Positions 38,003 through 47,756 of a stretch of 64,000 nucleotides of DNA are shown here, piece by piece. The notes beneath the pieces were generated by a model, which searched no databases, was not told the origin of the DNA, and worked only from the letters and a program-made list of their open reading frames with translations. The DNA is from Mixta hanseatica (GTDB lineage: Bacteria > Pseudomonadota > Gammaproteobacteria > Enterobacterales > Enterobacteriaceae). The stretch spans positions 2,046,001 through 2,110,000 of the forward strand of contig NZ_CP082904.1 in NCBI RefSeq assembly GCF_023517775.1. The letters are read 5' to 3'. How positions within the stretch are numbered: position 1 is the stretch's first letter; every line of letters begins with the position of its first letter. The translations under genes were made by a program, and so were the position numbers.

Positions 38003-40405
38003 TTAATCCTCAAGGCTCTGCTGCTGTGCTTTGCGCGCTTTCGCACGGGCAACGGCGTCGGCGACTGCGGCTTTACGACGCGCAGCCGCATCCATTTCGC
38101 TATCCGCCTGCGGCGGGATATCACTATTTTGCGATTCAGCGCTGGCGGCCTGTGCCGCCTTCTTCGCTTTGGCGCGGGCGATTGCTGCTTCTACCGCTGC
38201 CTTGCGCGGATCGACCGCAGCGTCGGCGTTCGGCGCGCTTTGCGGCCTGGCGTCGGGTTCTGCCGTGCTGGCGGCCTGCGCTGCCTTCTTCGCTTTGGCG
38301 CGGGCGATTGCCGCTTCTACCGCTGCCTTGCGCGGATCGAGCGCGGCGTCGGCGTTCGGCGCGCTTTGCGGCTCGGCGTCGGGTTCTGCCGTGCTGGCGG
38401 CCTGCGCTGCCTTCTTCGCTTTGGCGCGGGCGATTGCCGCTTCTACCGCTGCCTTGCGCGGATCGACTGCGGCGTCGGCGTTCGGCGCGCTTTGCGGCTC
38501 GGCGTTGGGTTCTGCCGTGCTGGCGGCCTGCGCTGCCTTTTTCGCTTTGGCACGGGCGATTGCCGCTTCTACCGCTGCCTTGCGTGGATCGACCGCGGCG
38601 TCGGCAGGCGGCGAAGTAGCTGCGGTGGCCGGCACGCTGTGGCCTTCCGCATTCATCTCATTTTCAGCTTCTGAGCGTGCGACGCCAGCCACCTGCGCTT
38701 TCCTGGCTTTAGCGCGGGCAATCGCGGCTTCCACCGCCGCCTTACGCGGGTCGCCAGCCTGACGTGACAGCGGTTCGGTCTCCGCCTGTTTCTCTGCCTG
38801 GCGCGCGCGCGCCATCGCCTTACGTGCTTCACGTTGGGCAATAACCGCGGCGTTATCCGGTTCTTCTCCTGCTTTTACCTCTACCGGCTCGGCAGCTTTC
38901 GCCTTCACGCGCTCAAGCGCGGCGGCGATTTCATCCTGTTCGCTGGCGCTAACCCGACGTTTCGCCTGAGCATGACGCGCTTCGCGTGCCAGTTTTTCGC
39001 GCTCAAGACGTGCCTGGCGCGCTTCGAAACGCGCTTTCGCCTCCGCGGTGCGCTTCGCTTCCAGATCGATGGCGCGCAGCTCCGCTTTTTCCTGACGGTA
39101 ATACTGCACCAGTGGAATATTGCTTGGGCAAACCCAGGCGCAGGCGCCGCACTCGATGCAATCTTCAATATTATATGCACGCGCTTTATCGTGATCGGCG
39201 CCCTGGCTGTACCAGTACAGCTGTTGCGGCAGCAGATTAGCCGGGCAGACGTCGGCGCAGGCGCTACAGCGAATGCAGGAGAGCTCCTGCTGGGGCGTGC
39301 CCATCTCACTGGCGGAAGGCGCCAGCAGACAGTTAGTGATTTTAACCACCGGCACATCCAGCGCGGGCAGGGTAAAGCCCATCAGCGGGCCGCCCATAAT
39401 CACCATTTGCTGCGGCTGCGGCTGGAAACCGGCTTGATGCAGCAAATGGCTGACGGGCGTACCAAGACGCCCCCAGACGTTGCCGGGGTTGCTCACCGCT
39501 TCGCCGGTTAGGGTAACGACGCGCTCGGTTAACGGCTCTCCGTCGATAATGGCGCGCTTAACCGCATAAGCGGTGCCGACGTTCTGCATCAGCACGCCGA
39601 TATCGGTTGAGCGCCCGCCGTGCGGCACCTCTTTGCCGGTAAGAATTTTGGTTAACTGCTTTGCGCCGCCGGAAGGATATTTGGTGGGAATGACCCGCAG
39701 CTGCAAATCGTTGCTGCCGCCCAGCGCGCGTTTCAGGGCAGCAATCGCCTCTGGCTTATTATCTTCAATGCCGATCAGCACGCGCTCTGCCTGCAGGACC
39801 CAGGCCAGGATGCGGCTGCCTTCCAGCACCTCTTCGGCGCAGTCCTGCATCAGCCGATCGTCGGCGGTGATATAGGGTTCGCACTCGGCGGCGTTAATAA
39901 TCAGCGTACGGGTGCGTTCAAGACCGCCTTTCAGCTTGGTGGCGGTAGGGAAACCTGCGCCGCCCAGACCGGCAACGCCCGCCTGGTGGATACGCTTCAC
40001 CACCTCTTCCCGCGACAGCTGGCGATAATCAATTAGCCTCTGGCGTTCAATCCAGCGGTCTTCACCGTCCGGCACGATAAACACGGAAATTTCAGCCAGC
40101 CCGGAGGGATGGGCGGTCATATGCGGGCCGATCGCTTCTACCGTACCGGACGTCGGCGCGTGTACCGGCAGCATGCGGCCGGCGCCAAAGGTCAGCGGCT
40201 GTCCGCGCAGCACCTTATCGCCCGGCTTAACGCACAGTTCGCCTTCATGGCCGATATGTTGCTTCAGCGGAATGATAAAACGATCCGCCAGCGGCAGCTG
40301 ACGCAGCGGCGTGCCGTTGGACTGGGTTTTCATCTCCGGCGGATGAATGCCGCCGTCGAAGTCCCATATTTTATCTTTACGGAATAAATTCAGTAGGTTA
40401 AGCAT
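38003..40405 (-). CDS. rsxC: Electron transport complex subunit RsxC with repeat-rich tail
   Basis: Peripheral NADH/FMN/Fe-S subunit of the Rsx complex. I start at ATG 40405 ([16 protein letters not shown]), overlapping the rsxB stop by 8 bases and matching E. coli; the frame is open further upstream through rsxB. The conserved core (to about residue 450) has [12 protein letters not shown], the FMN/NADH site [15 protein letters not shown], and two ferredoxin-type clusters [12 protein letters not shown] and [12 protein letters not shown]. The rest is Ala/Lys/Arg/Glu-rich: at least four near-identical 42-residue units containing [15 protein letters not shown], with more diverged copies on both sides. 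The gene is 800 residues long; E. coli RsxC is 740. Confidence 0.96.
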   Translation of the reverse strand: MLNLLNLFRKDKIWDFDGGIHPPEMKTQSNGTPLRQLPLADRFIIPLKQHIGHEGELCVKPGDKVLRGQPLTFGAGRMLPVHAPTSGTVEAIGPHMTAHPSGLAEISVFIVPDGEDRWIERQRLIDYRQLSREEVVKRIHQAGVAGLGGAGFPTATKLKGGLERTRTLIINAAECEPYITADDRLMQDCAEEVLEGSRILAWVLQAERVLIGIEDNKPEAIAALKRALGGSNDLQLRVIPTKYPSGGAKQLTKILTGKEVPHGGRSTDIGVLMQNVGTAYAVKRAIIDGEPLTERVVTLTGEAVSNPGNVWGRLGTPVSHLLHQAGFQPQPQQMVIMGGPLMGFTLPALDVPVVKITNCLLAPSASEMGTPQQELSCIRCSACADVCPANLLPQQLYWYSQGADHDKARAYNIEDCIECGACAWVCPSNIPLVQYYRQEKAELRAIDLEAKRTAEAKARFEARQARLEREKLAREARHAQAKRRVSASEQDEIAAALERVKAKAAEPVEVKAGEEPDNAAVIAQREARKAMARARQAEKQAETEPLSRQAGDPRKAAVEAAIARAKARKAQVAGVARSEAENEMNAEGHSVPATAATSPPADAAVDPRKAAVEAAIARAKAKKAAQAASTAEPNAEPQSAPNADAAVDPRKAAVEAAIARAKAKKAAQAASTAEPDAEPQSAPNADAALDPRKAAVEAAIARAKAKKAAQAASTAEPDARPQSAPNADAAVDPRKAAVEAAIARAKAKKAAQAASAESQNSDIPPQADSEMDAAARRKAAVADAVARAKARKAQQQSLED
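38139..38642 (-). repeat. 126-bp tandem repeat inside rsxC
   Basis: The anchor string TTCTTCGCTTTGG begins at 38160, 38286, 38412 and (one mismatch) 38538: exact 126-base spacing, four units. Units differ by only a few substitutions. The in-frame period (42 codons) keeps the reading frame, so copy-number change would lengthen or shorten the RsxC tail without breaking it. Confidence 0.92.
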
Positions 40406-40976
40406 GATGTTCCACAGGAATAACCCGAACAGGGATAGTTTCCAGATCCCACTTCCAGTTGGCTGTCGTGGTGGCAACCGGACGCATTTCAATACAGTCG
40501 GTCGGGCAGGGAGCAACGCAAAGATCGCAGCCAGTGCAAACATCGCTCAGCACGGTGTGCATGGCGCGCGTGGCGCCGACGATGGCATCAACCGGACAGG
40601 CCTGGATGCACTTGGTGCAGCCGATACAGTTGGCTTCATCGATCCAGGCGACGGTGCGCACCGGCTCTTTAGCGCTGAGATCGCCATCCAGCGGCTGCGG
40701 ATCAACGTTCAGCAGCTCCGCCAGCTTCAGCATGGTCTGCTCGCCGCCGGGGGCGCATTTATTGATGGCCTCGCCATTGTTGCCCACTGCTTCGGCGTAA
40801 GGGCGACAGCCGGCATAGCCGCACTGCCCGCACTGGCTCTGCGGCAAAACAGCGTCGACTTGTTCCACGATCGGATCCGCTTCCACTTTGAAGCGGCGTG
40901 AAGCGTAGCCCAGCAGCCCGCCAAAAATCAGGCTCAGGGCGCTAATGGCAATAATAGCTATCCAGATAGCGGTCAT
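40398..40976 (-). CDS. rsxB: Electron transport complex ferredoxin subunit RsxB
   Basis: Membrane-anchored ferredoxin-like subunit. N-terminal helix residues 4-25, a [13 protein letters not shown] Fe-S domain, then two [4Fe-4S] motifs [12 protein letters not shown] and [12 protein letters not shown]. 192 residues, as E. coli RsxB. Its ATG overlaps the rsxA TGA by one base. Confidence 0.98.
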   Translation of the reverse strand: MTAIWIAIIAISALSLIFGGLLGYASRRFKVEADPIVEQVDAVLPQSQCGQCGYAGCRPYAEAVGNNGEAINKCAPGGEQTMLKLAELLNVDPQPLDGDLSAKEPVRTVAWIDEANCIGCTKCIQACPVDAIVGATRAMHTVLSDVCTGCDLCVAPCPTDCIEMRPVATTTANWKWDLETIPVRVIPVEHHA

Positions 40977-41557
40977 CAGAATTTCACCAGACCGGAGAAG
41001 CCCATAAACGCCAGCGCCATCAGGCCAGCGGTAATCAGGGCGATAGAAGAACCTTTGAAGGGCGCCGGCACGTTGGCCAGCACCAGACGCTCGCGCATTC
41101 CGGCAAACAGCACCATAACCAGCGAAAAGCCCAGCGAGGCGCTGAAGCCATAGAGCGCCGCCTGCAAAAAGGTATGGTTAAGGTTAACGCTTAGCAACGG
41201 CACCGCCAGCACTGCGCAGTTGGTGGTGATCAGCGGCAGGAAAATCCCCAGCAGACGATAGAGCGCCGGGCTGGTTTTACGCACCACCATCTCAGTGAAC
41301 TGAACGGTTACCGCAATCACCAGGATATAAGAGAGCGTACGCAGGTAGACCAGATCCAGCGGCAACAGAATAAGGTGATTCACCAGCCATGCGCAGATCG
41401 AGGCCAGCGTAATCACGAAGGTGGTAGCGAGCCCCATGCCTATCGCCGTCTCCAGCTTTTTGGAGACGCCCATAAAAGGGCAAAGGCCGAGAAACTTCAC
41501 CAGAACGAAGTTATTCACCAGCACGGTGCCAATAAAAAGAAGCAGGTAATCGGTCAT
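40976..41557 (-). CDS. rsxA: Electron transport complex subunit RsxA
   Basis: Six-helix membrane subunit paired with Rsx[11 protein letters not shown] and [16 protein letters not shown] contain the conserved cysteines facing RsxE. 193 residues. First gene of the seven-gene rsxABCDGE-nth operon, whose members overlap or lie within three bases. The promoter should be in 41558-41682. Confidence 0.98.
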   Translation of the reverse strand: MTDYLLLFIGTVLVNNFVLVKFLGLCPFMGVSKKLETAIGMGLATTFVITLASICAWLVNHLILLPLDLVYLRTLSYILVIAVTVQFTEMVVRKTSPALYRLLGIFLPLITTNCAVLAVPLLSVNLNHTFLQAALYGFSASLGFSLVMVLFAGMRERLVLANVPAPFKGSSIALITAGLMALAFMGFSGLVKF

Positions 41558-41682
41558 CGTTTCGTCCGGAATAAGAAAAGCGGCTTATTATCAAATATTC
41601 CCGCGGCTATCACAACGGCACCGCGCGGTTAAAAAGAAGCCAACAGCACTCAGGATTAAATTTCTGATGATTTTGGCAACGC

Positions 41683-42126
41683 TTATGGCGCAACGAAGGT
41701 CTCTTTTACCCGTTGAGAGCGTCTGAAATAGGGCACCAGCACCGCCGCCGCCAACAAAGCGATCAGCAAAGAGCGCACCGCCGCGCCATCCGTCACTGGC
41801 GAAAAGGCAAAAGTTTTTAACGCCAGCACCACCGTCAGCAGCAGCCAGATAATGTAATGACGCGGCAGACGGCGCGAGCGCAAACAGAAAATCCACGTGA
41901 CCCATGCGCTGTAACACCAGACCGCCAGCGATGTTGCCAGCGATAATCCCCACTGCAGCAGAAAGGCGTGATCGTGGCTGAACAGCAGTTCGCGCCACTC
42001 GGGATTGAACAGGGCGCCAATATACATTATTACCACCAACGCACTGGTTAACAGGGTCAGGATCAACCAGGCAAGCGGCAGCAACAGCCAGCCGCCCAAA
42101 CGCGGCGTGGAAGAGGTTAACGGCAT
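41683..42126 (-). CDS. ydgK: DUF2569 inner-membrane protein YdgK
   Basis: Four-helix membrane protein of unknown function (DUF2569). 147 residues; the C-terminus LKTFAFSPVTDGAAVRSLL and VPYFRRSQRVKETFV agree with E. coli YdgK, which also lies between rsxA and cnu. A 125-base gap separates it from rsxA, so co-transcription is possible but unproven. Confidence 0.9.
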   Translation of the reverse strand: MPLTSSTPRLGGWLLLPLAWLILTLLTSALVVIMYIGALFNPEWRELLFSHDHAFLLQWGLSLATSLAVWCYSAWVTWIFCLRSRRLPRHYIIWLLLTVVLALKTFAFSPVTDGAAVRSLLIALLAAAVLVPYFRRSQRVKETFVAP

Positions 42127-42236
42127 AATGCATTCCTTACAGGATAAACGGTGGCGTGAGACAGGCGTTATGCAAGCGAATCACGCCTGTTGGACCGGGT
42201 ATTATAGGGGAAAGAAACGGGAGGAAACAGACAGGA

Positions 42237-42452
42237 TTAAACCACGTAGCGCCAAACCGACTTAGGCACTTCGCCTAAATTAAACAATCGCCCACCAGAA
42301 ACCAGCTCTGCACGACGATGATCGGCAGCGCGGTACATATTCATTAATTCCCGATCGTCAGTCAGCGAGTAATTTAGATGATCAAATAATTTTTCCAGGC
42401 TTTCTGAGGTATTTAATTTACGAAATTTTAACAGGTAATCTTGCGCTGTCAT
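42237..42452 (-). CDS. cnu: OriC-binding nucleoid-associated protein Cnu (YdgT)
   Basis: Hha/YmoA-family small protein that lacks a DNA-binding domain and works as a partner of H-NS/StpA, silencing horizontally acquired genes; E. coli Cnu also binds an oriC element. 71 residues from ATG 42452 ([13 protein letters not shown]); a second ATG nine bases upstream is in frame. [12 protein letters not shown] and [12 protein letters not shown] are diagnostic. The E. coli neighbour blr was not found. Confidence 0.95.
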   Translation of the reverse strand: MTAQDYLLKFRKLNTSESLEKLFDHLNYSLTDDRELMNMYRAADHRRAELVSGGRLFNLGEVPKSVWRYVV

Positions 42453-43134
42453 AATAACCATAATAATGGAAAGAAGATTGAGCGCTCAGTATAGAGAGGC
42501 CGCGACATCTGTCCAGATCCTGCCTGACAAAAAATGGTTAAATTCAGAAAATAGCGCTGTTCAGAAAAAATTAAGATTTAAATTTAAACTTTCTTCCTGT
42601 TTCATGCTGCAGGCAAACGATTACGCCTGAGGTGATAAGCAGAAATGAATAATTTGTTAGGAATTTTCTCAACAAATAACATCGGGCGGCAGGGGTATCA
42701 GGCAGGGGAAAAGTGACAGTTGCTATGTCACAATAAGTTTCGATAATCTCACATTACAGTCGCGAGAGCCTAAATTATTAACATTTCCGCTAAAAATCGC
42801 ACGGAACTGCACTGTGCGAATCATCACAAATCCATGATTTAAACCGCTGAAGCTGTGGTTAGCGGCGATGACTAAAGTTTACACGTCATTGTAATCGGTT
42901 CCAAAAGGTGGACTCGCTAAACGCTTCTCTTTATTACAGTTATTTAACATTGTCATTAACAAAATTCAGGCGATTTATCCATATTCTCTACAGGAGATGA
43001 TCAAACTGAAAACAGGTAACTCTTTTAATTAATTGAATTTTGTGAGGCATGTCGAAATCTGCCGTAGCCGAATCGGCCAGGCTGTAAGGGCTTTTGTACC
43101 TGAACATCTGAATCCCACCAGAGGAATAAATATT
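42453..43134. promoter_or_regulatory. ytfQ upstream regulatory region
   Basis: About 680 AT-rich bases without a supported gene. TGTGCGAATCATCACA at 42823-42838 is a near-consensus CRP site. TGTAATCGGTTCCA at 42890-42903 matches the GalR/LacI-type half-symmetric pattern TGTAANCGNTTNCA. Both lie 230-310 bases ahead of ytfQ, suggesting a long leader or a looping arrangement. Confidence 0.55.
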
Positions 43135-44091
43135 ATGTGGAAGCGTTTACTTATCTCAGCCATGGTGAGCGCTGCGCTCGCCGCACCGGCGCTGGCGGCA
43201 GATTTGACCGTAGGTTTTTCTCAGGTCGGTTCTGAATCAGGCTGGCGTGCGGCTGAAACCAGCGTAGCGAAAAGTGAAGCGGCTAAGCGCGGCATTACCC
43301 TGAAAATAGCCGATGGTCAGCAGAAACAGGAAAATCAAATTAAGGCGGTACGTTCCTTTATCGCTCAGGGCGTGGATGCAATCTTTATCGCCCCGGTGGT
43401 GCAAACCGGGTGGGAACCGGTGCTGGAGGAGGCGAAAGATGCGGAAATTCCGGTATTCCTGCTCGATCGCGCTATCGTCGTGAAAGACAAATCGCTCTAT
43501 ATGTCTGTGGTCACGGCGGATAATGTGCTGGAAGGGCGGCTTATCGGCGACTGGCTGGTAAAACAGATGAACGGCAAACCCTGTAATGTAGTGGAACTGC
43601 AGGGAACGGTAGGCGCCAGCGTGGCCATCGATCGTAAAAAAGGGTTTGCTGAAGCGATTGCTAATACGCCGACAATCAAAATAATCCGCTCACAGTCTGG
43701 CGACTTTACCCGCAGCAAAGGTAAAGAGGTGATGGAAAGCTTTATTAAGGCGGAAAATAACGGAAAAAATATCTGCATGGTTTATGCGCATAACGATGAC
43801 ATGGCCATCGGCGCGATTCAGGCTATTAAAGAAGCCGGGTTAAAACCAGGGAAAGATATTCTCACCGGTTCGATTGATGGCGTTCCTGATATTTATAAAG
43901 CGATGCTGGCCGGTGAAGCCAACGCCAACGTTGAGCTAACGCCAAATATGGCTGGTCCGGCCTTTGACGCATTAGAGAAATTTAAGCAAAACGGCACCGT
44001 ACCGCCAAAAGTGATTAAAACCGTCACCACGCTCTGGCTGCCTGCCGATGCGCAAAGCGAACTCGATAAGAAAAAGGATATGGGCTACTAA
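43135..44091 (+). CDS. ytfQ: Sugar-binding protein YtfQ of a CUT2 ABC importer
   Basis: Periplasmic binding protein; E. coli YtfQ binds galactofuranose. Signal peptide about residues 1-21 (ALA). Start ATG 43135 with GAGGAATA upstream gives 318 residues, as in E. coli; a TTG at 43033 in frame is not credible. The mature sequence (LTVGFSQVGSESGWRAAET, GSIDGVPDIYKAM) is almost that of E. coli. A strong hairpin with U-tract follows, reducing read-through to ytfR. Its place beside ara genes raises the possibility that it also serves L-arabinofuranose. Confidence 0.96.
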   Translation: MWKRLLISAMVSAALAAPALAADLTVGFSQVGSESGWRAAETSVAKSEAAKRGITLKIADGQQKQENQIKAVRSFIAQGVDAIFIAPVVQTGWEPVLEEAKDAEIPVFLLDRAIVVKDKSLYMSVVTADNVLEGRLIGDWLVKQMNGKPCNVVELQGTVGASVAIDRKKGFAEAIANTPTIKIIRSQSGDFTRSKGKEVMESFIKAENNGKNICMVYAHNDDMAIGAIQAIKEAGLKPGKDILTGSIDGVPDIYKAMLAGEANANVELTPNMAGPAFDALEKFKQNGTVPPKVIKTVTTLWLPADAQSELDKKKDMGY

Positions 44092-44110
44092 GAGGCGCGT
44101 AACCGCTGTC

Positions 44111-44148
44111 GTCGGCCAGGCATGACTGCCTGCGCCGACCTTTTTATT
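44111..44148 (+). terminator. Intra-operon terminator/attenuator between ytfQ and ytfR
   Basis: GTCGGCCAGGCA, loop TGAC, TGCCTGCGCCGAC with one bulged C, then CTTTTTATTT. It looks fully functional, so most transcripts should end after ytfQ, giving excess binding protein. Confidence 0.82.
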
Positions 44149-44162
44149 TACCGAGGCGCATT

Positions 44163-45680
44163 ATGAACGAGCAAACAGATCCGCTGCTGGATATGCGTGG
44201 CGTCAGCAAATTCTTTCCCGGGGTTAAGGCGCTGGATAATGTCTCTTTCAGCCTACGACGCGGCGAGATTATGGCGCTGCTGGGCGAGAACGGGGCGGGG
44301 AAATCGACGCTGATAAAAGTGCTGACCGGCGTTTATCAGCGTGACGCCGGAGAGATTGTCTTAAACGGTCAGTCGATAGCGCCGCGCAATACCGCTCAGG
44401 CGCAGCAGGCGGGCATCGGCACCGTCTATCAGGAGGTCAACCTGCTGCCAAATATGTCGGTGGCGGATAATCTGTTTATTGGGCGTGAGCCCAGGCGCTT
44501 CGGCATGGTCGACCGAAAAACCATGGTTAACGACGCCCGCCGTCTGCTTAATCGCTATGGTTTTGAGCTGGATGTCAACCGTCCGCTTGGCCACTATTCC
44601 GTAGCGATGCAGCAAATCATCGCTATCTGTCGCGCCGTGGATCTCTCCGCTCAGGTGTTGATTCTGGATGAACCGACCGCCAGCCTCGATGCCAGCGAAG
44701 TCGAGATGCTGTTTACCTTAATGAATCAGCTCAGAGACAAAGGCATGAGCCTGATTTTTGTTACGCACTTTCTCGATCAGGTCTATCGCGTTTGCGACCG
44801 GATTACCCTCTTGCGTAACGGACAATATATCGCCACCCGTGATACCCATACGCTGTCGCAGCTGGAGCTGATTAAGCTCATGCTGGGGCGCGACCTGCTG
44901 CAAACCGCGCTCCAGCGTGCCGGTCGCACCCTGCGCAGCGAAAAGCCGGTGGTGGAATTTCATCACTACGGCAAAAAGGGCGCTATCGAGCCGTTTGATC
45001 TGCAGGTGCGCCCGGGCGAGGCTGTGGGACTGGCAGGGCTGTTGGGCTCAGGCCGTACCGAGACGGCGGAAGTGCTGTTCGGCATTCGGTGTCCTGACAG
45101 CGGCACGGCGACCATCCGCGGCAAACAGCAAACTATCCGCAGTCCGGCCCAGGCATCACGGCTTGGCATGGGTTTCTGCCCGGAGGACCGTAAAACCGAC
45201 GGTATTATCGGCGCCGCTTCGGTGCGTGAAAACATCATTCTGGCGCTCCAGGCGCAGCGGGGCTGGCTGCGTCCGATTAGCAAACGTGAGCAGAGCGACA
45301 TCGCCCAGCGCTTTATTCGCCAGCTGGGTATTCGCACGCCTCATGAAGAACAGCCTATTGAGCTGCTCTCCGGCGGCAACCAACAAAAGGTGCTGCTCTC
45401 CCGCTGGCTGGTCACCCGACCGCAATTTTTGATCCTCGATGAGCCAACGCGCGGCATCGACGTCGGCGCGCATGCGGAAATTATTCGCCTGATCGAGTCG
45501 CTTTGCGCCGATGGGCTGGCGCTGCTGGTGATCTCTTCCGAGCTGGAAGAGCTGGTGGGCTATGCGGATCGGGTGGTGATCCTGCGCGATCGGCAACAGG
45601 TGGCGGAAATTCCGCTGGAAAAACTCTCGGTGGCGGCCATCGTCAGCGCGATTGCCGATGGAGGCGCTCAACATGCCTGA
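44163..45680 (+). CDS. ytfR: CUT2 ABC importer ATPase YtfR
   Basis: Fused two-domain ATPase (505 residues). N-terminal domain has Walker [10 protein letters not shown], and Walker B LILDEPTASLD. The C-terminal domain keeps LSGGNQQKV and [13 protein letters not shown], but its Walker A is degenerate (GLLGSGRTET), normal for this family. Overlaps ytfT by 8 bases. Confidence 0.96.
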   Translation: MNEQTDPLLDMRGVSKFFPGVKALDNVSFSLRRGEIMALLGENGAGKSTLIKVLTGVYQRDAGEIVLNGQSIAPRNTAQAQQAGIGTVYQEVNLLPNMSVADNLFIGREPRRFGMVDRKTMVNDARRLLNRYGFELDVNRPLGHYSVAMQQIIAICRAVDLSAQVLILDEPTASLDASEVEMLFTLMNQLRDKGMSLIFVTHFLDQVYRVCDRITLLRNGQYIATRDTHTLSQLELIKLMLGRDLLQTALQRAGRTLRSEKPVVEFHHYGKKGAIEPFDLQVRPGEAVGLAGLLGSGRTETAEVLFGIRCPDSGTATIRGKQQTIRSPAQASRLGMGFCPEDRKTDGIIGAASVRENIILALQAQRGWLRPISKREQSDIAQRFIRQLGIRTPHEEQPIELLSGGNQQKVLLSRWLVTRPQFLILDEPTRGIDVGAHAEIIRLIESLCADGLALLVISSELEELVGYADRVVILRDRQQVAEIPLEKLSVAAIVSAIADGGAQHA

Positions 45681-46692
45681 AAGCCATGTATTAACGGAGA
45701 AGCCCGCGATGCAAAAGCGTAAATTCCCGCCCGGTATGCCGCAGCTGGTGGCGCTGATTCTGGTGCTGCTGATCGATAGCCTGGTGGCTAATAACTTCTT
45801 TGCGCTGCATATACAGGATGGACGGCTGTTTGGTAGCCCGATCGATATTCTTAACCGCGCGGTGCCGGTTGCGCTGCTGGCCATTGGCATGACGCTGGTG
45901 ATCGCTACCGGCGGTATCGATCTTTCCGTGGGCGCGATCATGGCGATTGCCGGCGCGACGGCGGCCACCTTAACGGTGGCGGGGCACAGCTTGCCGGTAA
46001 TCGTTCTGGCTACGCTGGGTAGCGGCGTGCTGTGCGGCCTGTGGAACGGCATTCTGGTGGCGCTGCTGAAAATTCAGCCGTTTGTCGCCACGCTGATCCT
46101 GATGGTGGCCGGGCGCGGCATCGCCCAGCTGATTACCCAGGGGCAAATCGTGACCTTTAACAGCGATGCGTTGGGTTGGATCGGCAGCGGCTCATTGGCG
46201 CTGTTGCCGGTACCGGTATGGATCGCGGCGATCGTTGCGCTGCTGGTTTGGCTGTTGACGCGTAAAACTGCGCTTGGGTTGTTTATCGAAGCCGTGGGCA
46301 TTAATTTGCGTGCTGCGCGTAACGCCGGGGTTAATGGCTGGCTGGTAGTGATGTCCGCGTATGCGATTAGCGGATTATGCGCGGCGGTGGCTGGGCTGAT
46401 CGTGGCGGCGGATATTCGCGGTGCCGATGCTAATAATGCCGGCTTATGGCTGGAGCTGGATGCGATTCTGGCGGTAGTGATCGGCGGCGCTTCGCTAATG
46501 GGCGGGCGTTTTAACCTGCTGTTGTCGCTGCTGGGCGCGTTGATTATTCAGGCGATGAACACCGGCATTCTGCTTTCCGGCTTTCAGCCGGAGCTGAATC
46601 AGGTGGTCAAAGCGGTAGTGGTGATGGCGGTTCTGCTGCTGCAGTCGCCGCGTTTTCTGCAATTACTGAAACGGCGAGGCAAACATGCTTAA
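45673..46692 (+). CDS. ytfT: CUT2 ABC importer permease YtfT
   Basis: Inner-membrane permease, about 9-10 hydrophobic segments; GGIDLSVGAIMAIAG is the family signature. Start ATG 45673 (MPESHVLTEK) has GGAG within the end of ytfR and 339 residues, similar to E. coli (341). An upstream TTG in frame is less likely. Pairs with YjfF as a heterodimer. Confidence 0.95.
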   Translation: MPESHVLTEKPAMQKRKFPPGMPQLVALILVLLIDSLVANNFFALHIQDGRLFGSPIDILNRAVPVALLAIGMTLVIATGGIDLSVGAIMAIAGATAATLTVAGHSLPVIVLATLGSGVLCGLWNGILVALLKIQPFVATLILMVAGRGIAQLITQGQIVTFNSDALGWIGSGSLALLPVPVWIAAIVALLVWLLTRKTALGLFIEAVGINLRAARNAGVNGWLVVMSAYAISGLCAAVAGLIVAADIRGADANNAGLWLELDAILAVVIGGASLMGGRFNLLLSLLGALIIQAMNTGILLSGFQPELNQVVKAVVVMAVLLLQSPRFLQLLKRRGKHA

Positions 46693-47677
46693 ACGTCATT
46701 TACCCCTGATGATAACTTTGCTGGTGTTTGTCACCGGCTACCTGTTTTGCCTGACGCAGTTTCCCGGCTTCGCCTCCACGCGCGTGATTGGCAACATCCT
46801 TACGGATAATGCGTTTCTCGGGATTATCGCCGTTGGCATGACCTTTGTGATCCTCTCCGGCGGGATCGATCTCTCGGTTGGCGCAGTGATCGCCTTTACC
46901 GGGGTTTTCCTTGCCAGAGCGATTGGCGATCTGCATTTGTCGCCCTGGCTGGCATTTAGCATTATTTTGCTGGCGGGCGCCGCTTTCGGGGCGATGATGG
47001 GATGGCTGATCGATGCGCTGAAGATCCCGGCGTTTATTATCACCCTGGCGGGAATGTTTTTTCTGCGCGGCTGTAGCTACCTGATTGCGGAAAGCTCCAT
47101 ACCGATTGACCATCCGCTTTACAGCACGCTCTCCAGCATGGCGTGGAAAATGCCGGGCGGCGGTCGCCTGAGCCTGATGGCATTAATTATGCTGATGGTG
47201 GTGGTGCTGGGCATTATGCTGGCGCACCGGACCCGCTTTGGTAATCAGGTTTATGCCATCGGCGGCAGCATGCATTCAGCGCAGCTGATGGGGGTTTCGA
47301 CTCGCGCCACCACGGTAAAGGTTTATATGCTGTCTACTCTGCTGGCGACGCTGGCCGGAATTGTTTTCTCGCTCTATACCTCGGCGGGCTACGCCTTAGC
47401 GGGGATGGGCGTCGAGCTGGATGCCATCGCCTCGGTGGTGATTGGCGGCACGCTGCTCTCCGGCGGGGTGGGCACGGTATTGGGCACGCTGTTTGGCGTA
47501 TTAATCCAGGGGCTCATCCAGACCTGGATTAACTTTGACGGCACCCTGAGCTCGTGGTGGACCAAAATTGCCATCGGCGTTCTGCTGTTTGCTTTTATCG
47601 CGCTGCAGCGGCTGCTGACGGTAATCTGGGATCGGCAGCAGAATGCGCCGGTGAAACGCATTAGCCTGGAGCCATAA
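46685..47677 (+). CDS. yjfF: CUT2 ABC importer permease YjfF
   Basis: Second permease of the YtfQRT-YjfF importer, 330 residues, with GGIDLSVGAVIAFTG near residue 60 and about nine hydrophobic segments. It overlaps ytfT by 8 bases. A terminator and then a perfect Ter core follow the stop. Confidence 0.96.
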   Translation: MLKRHLPLMITLLVFVTGYLFCLTQFPGFASTRVIGNILTDNAFLGIIAVGMTFVILSGGIDLSVGAVIAFTGVFLARAIGDLHLSPWLAFSIILLAGAAFGAMMGWLIDALKIPAFIITLAGMFFLRGCSYLIAESSIPIDHPLYSTLSSMAWKMPGGGRLSLMALIMLMVVVLGIMLAHRTRFGNQVYAIGGSMHSAQLMGVSTRATTVKVYMLSTLLATLAGIVFSLYTSAGYALAGMGVELDAIASVVIGGTLLSGGVGTVLGTLFGVLIQGLIQTWINFDGTLSSWWTKIAIGVLLFAFIALQRLLTVIWDRQQNAPVKRISLEP

Positions 47678-47682
47678 CCAAC

Positions 47683-47749
47683 GCGCCGCCACTGACGGTA
47701 TCCTTTGGCCTGTTGGCCGTTGGGTACCGTTCGGAGCGGCGCTTTTTTA
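47683..47749 (+). terminator. Long terminator after yjfF
   Basis: GCGCCGC (47683-47689) pairs with GCGGCGC (47736-47742), with inner pairs ACGGTA/TACCGT, followed by TTTTTT. It ends about 10 bases before the Ter site. Confidence 0.75.
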
Positions 47750-47756
47750 GGTGATA

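Noticed and set aside
38031..38762. Long open frames on the opposite strand of rsxC
   Set aside because: They are mirror images of the repetitive Ala/Arg-rich RsxC tail and have repetitive low-complexity translations; the rsxC frame is the conserved one.
42644..42715. 23-codon open frame (MNNLLGIFST...) in the cnu-ytfQ gap, checked as a possible blr counterpart
   Set aside because: No similarity to Blr, weak and distant ribosome site, and no hydrophobic helix.
43050..43085. Possible 12-codon leader peptide (MSKSAVAESARL) before ytfQ
   Set aside because: The GAGG lies only one base from its ATG, and no attenuator follows it before ytfQ, so there is not enough support.
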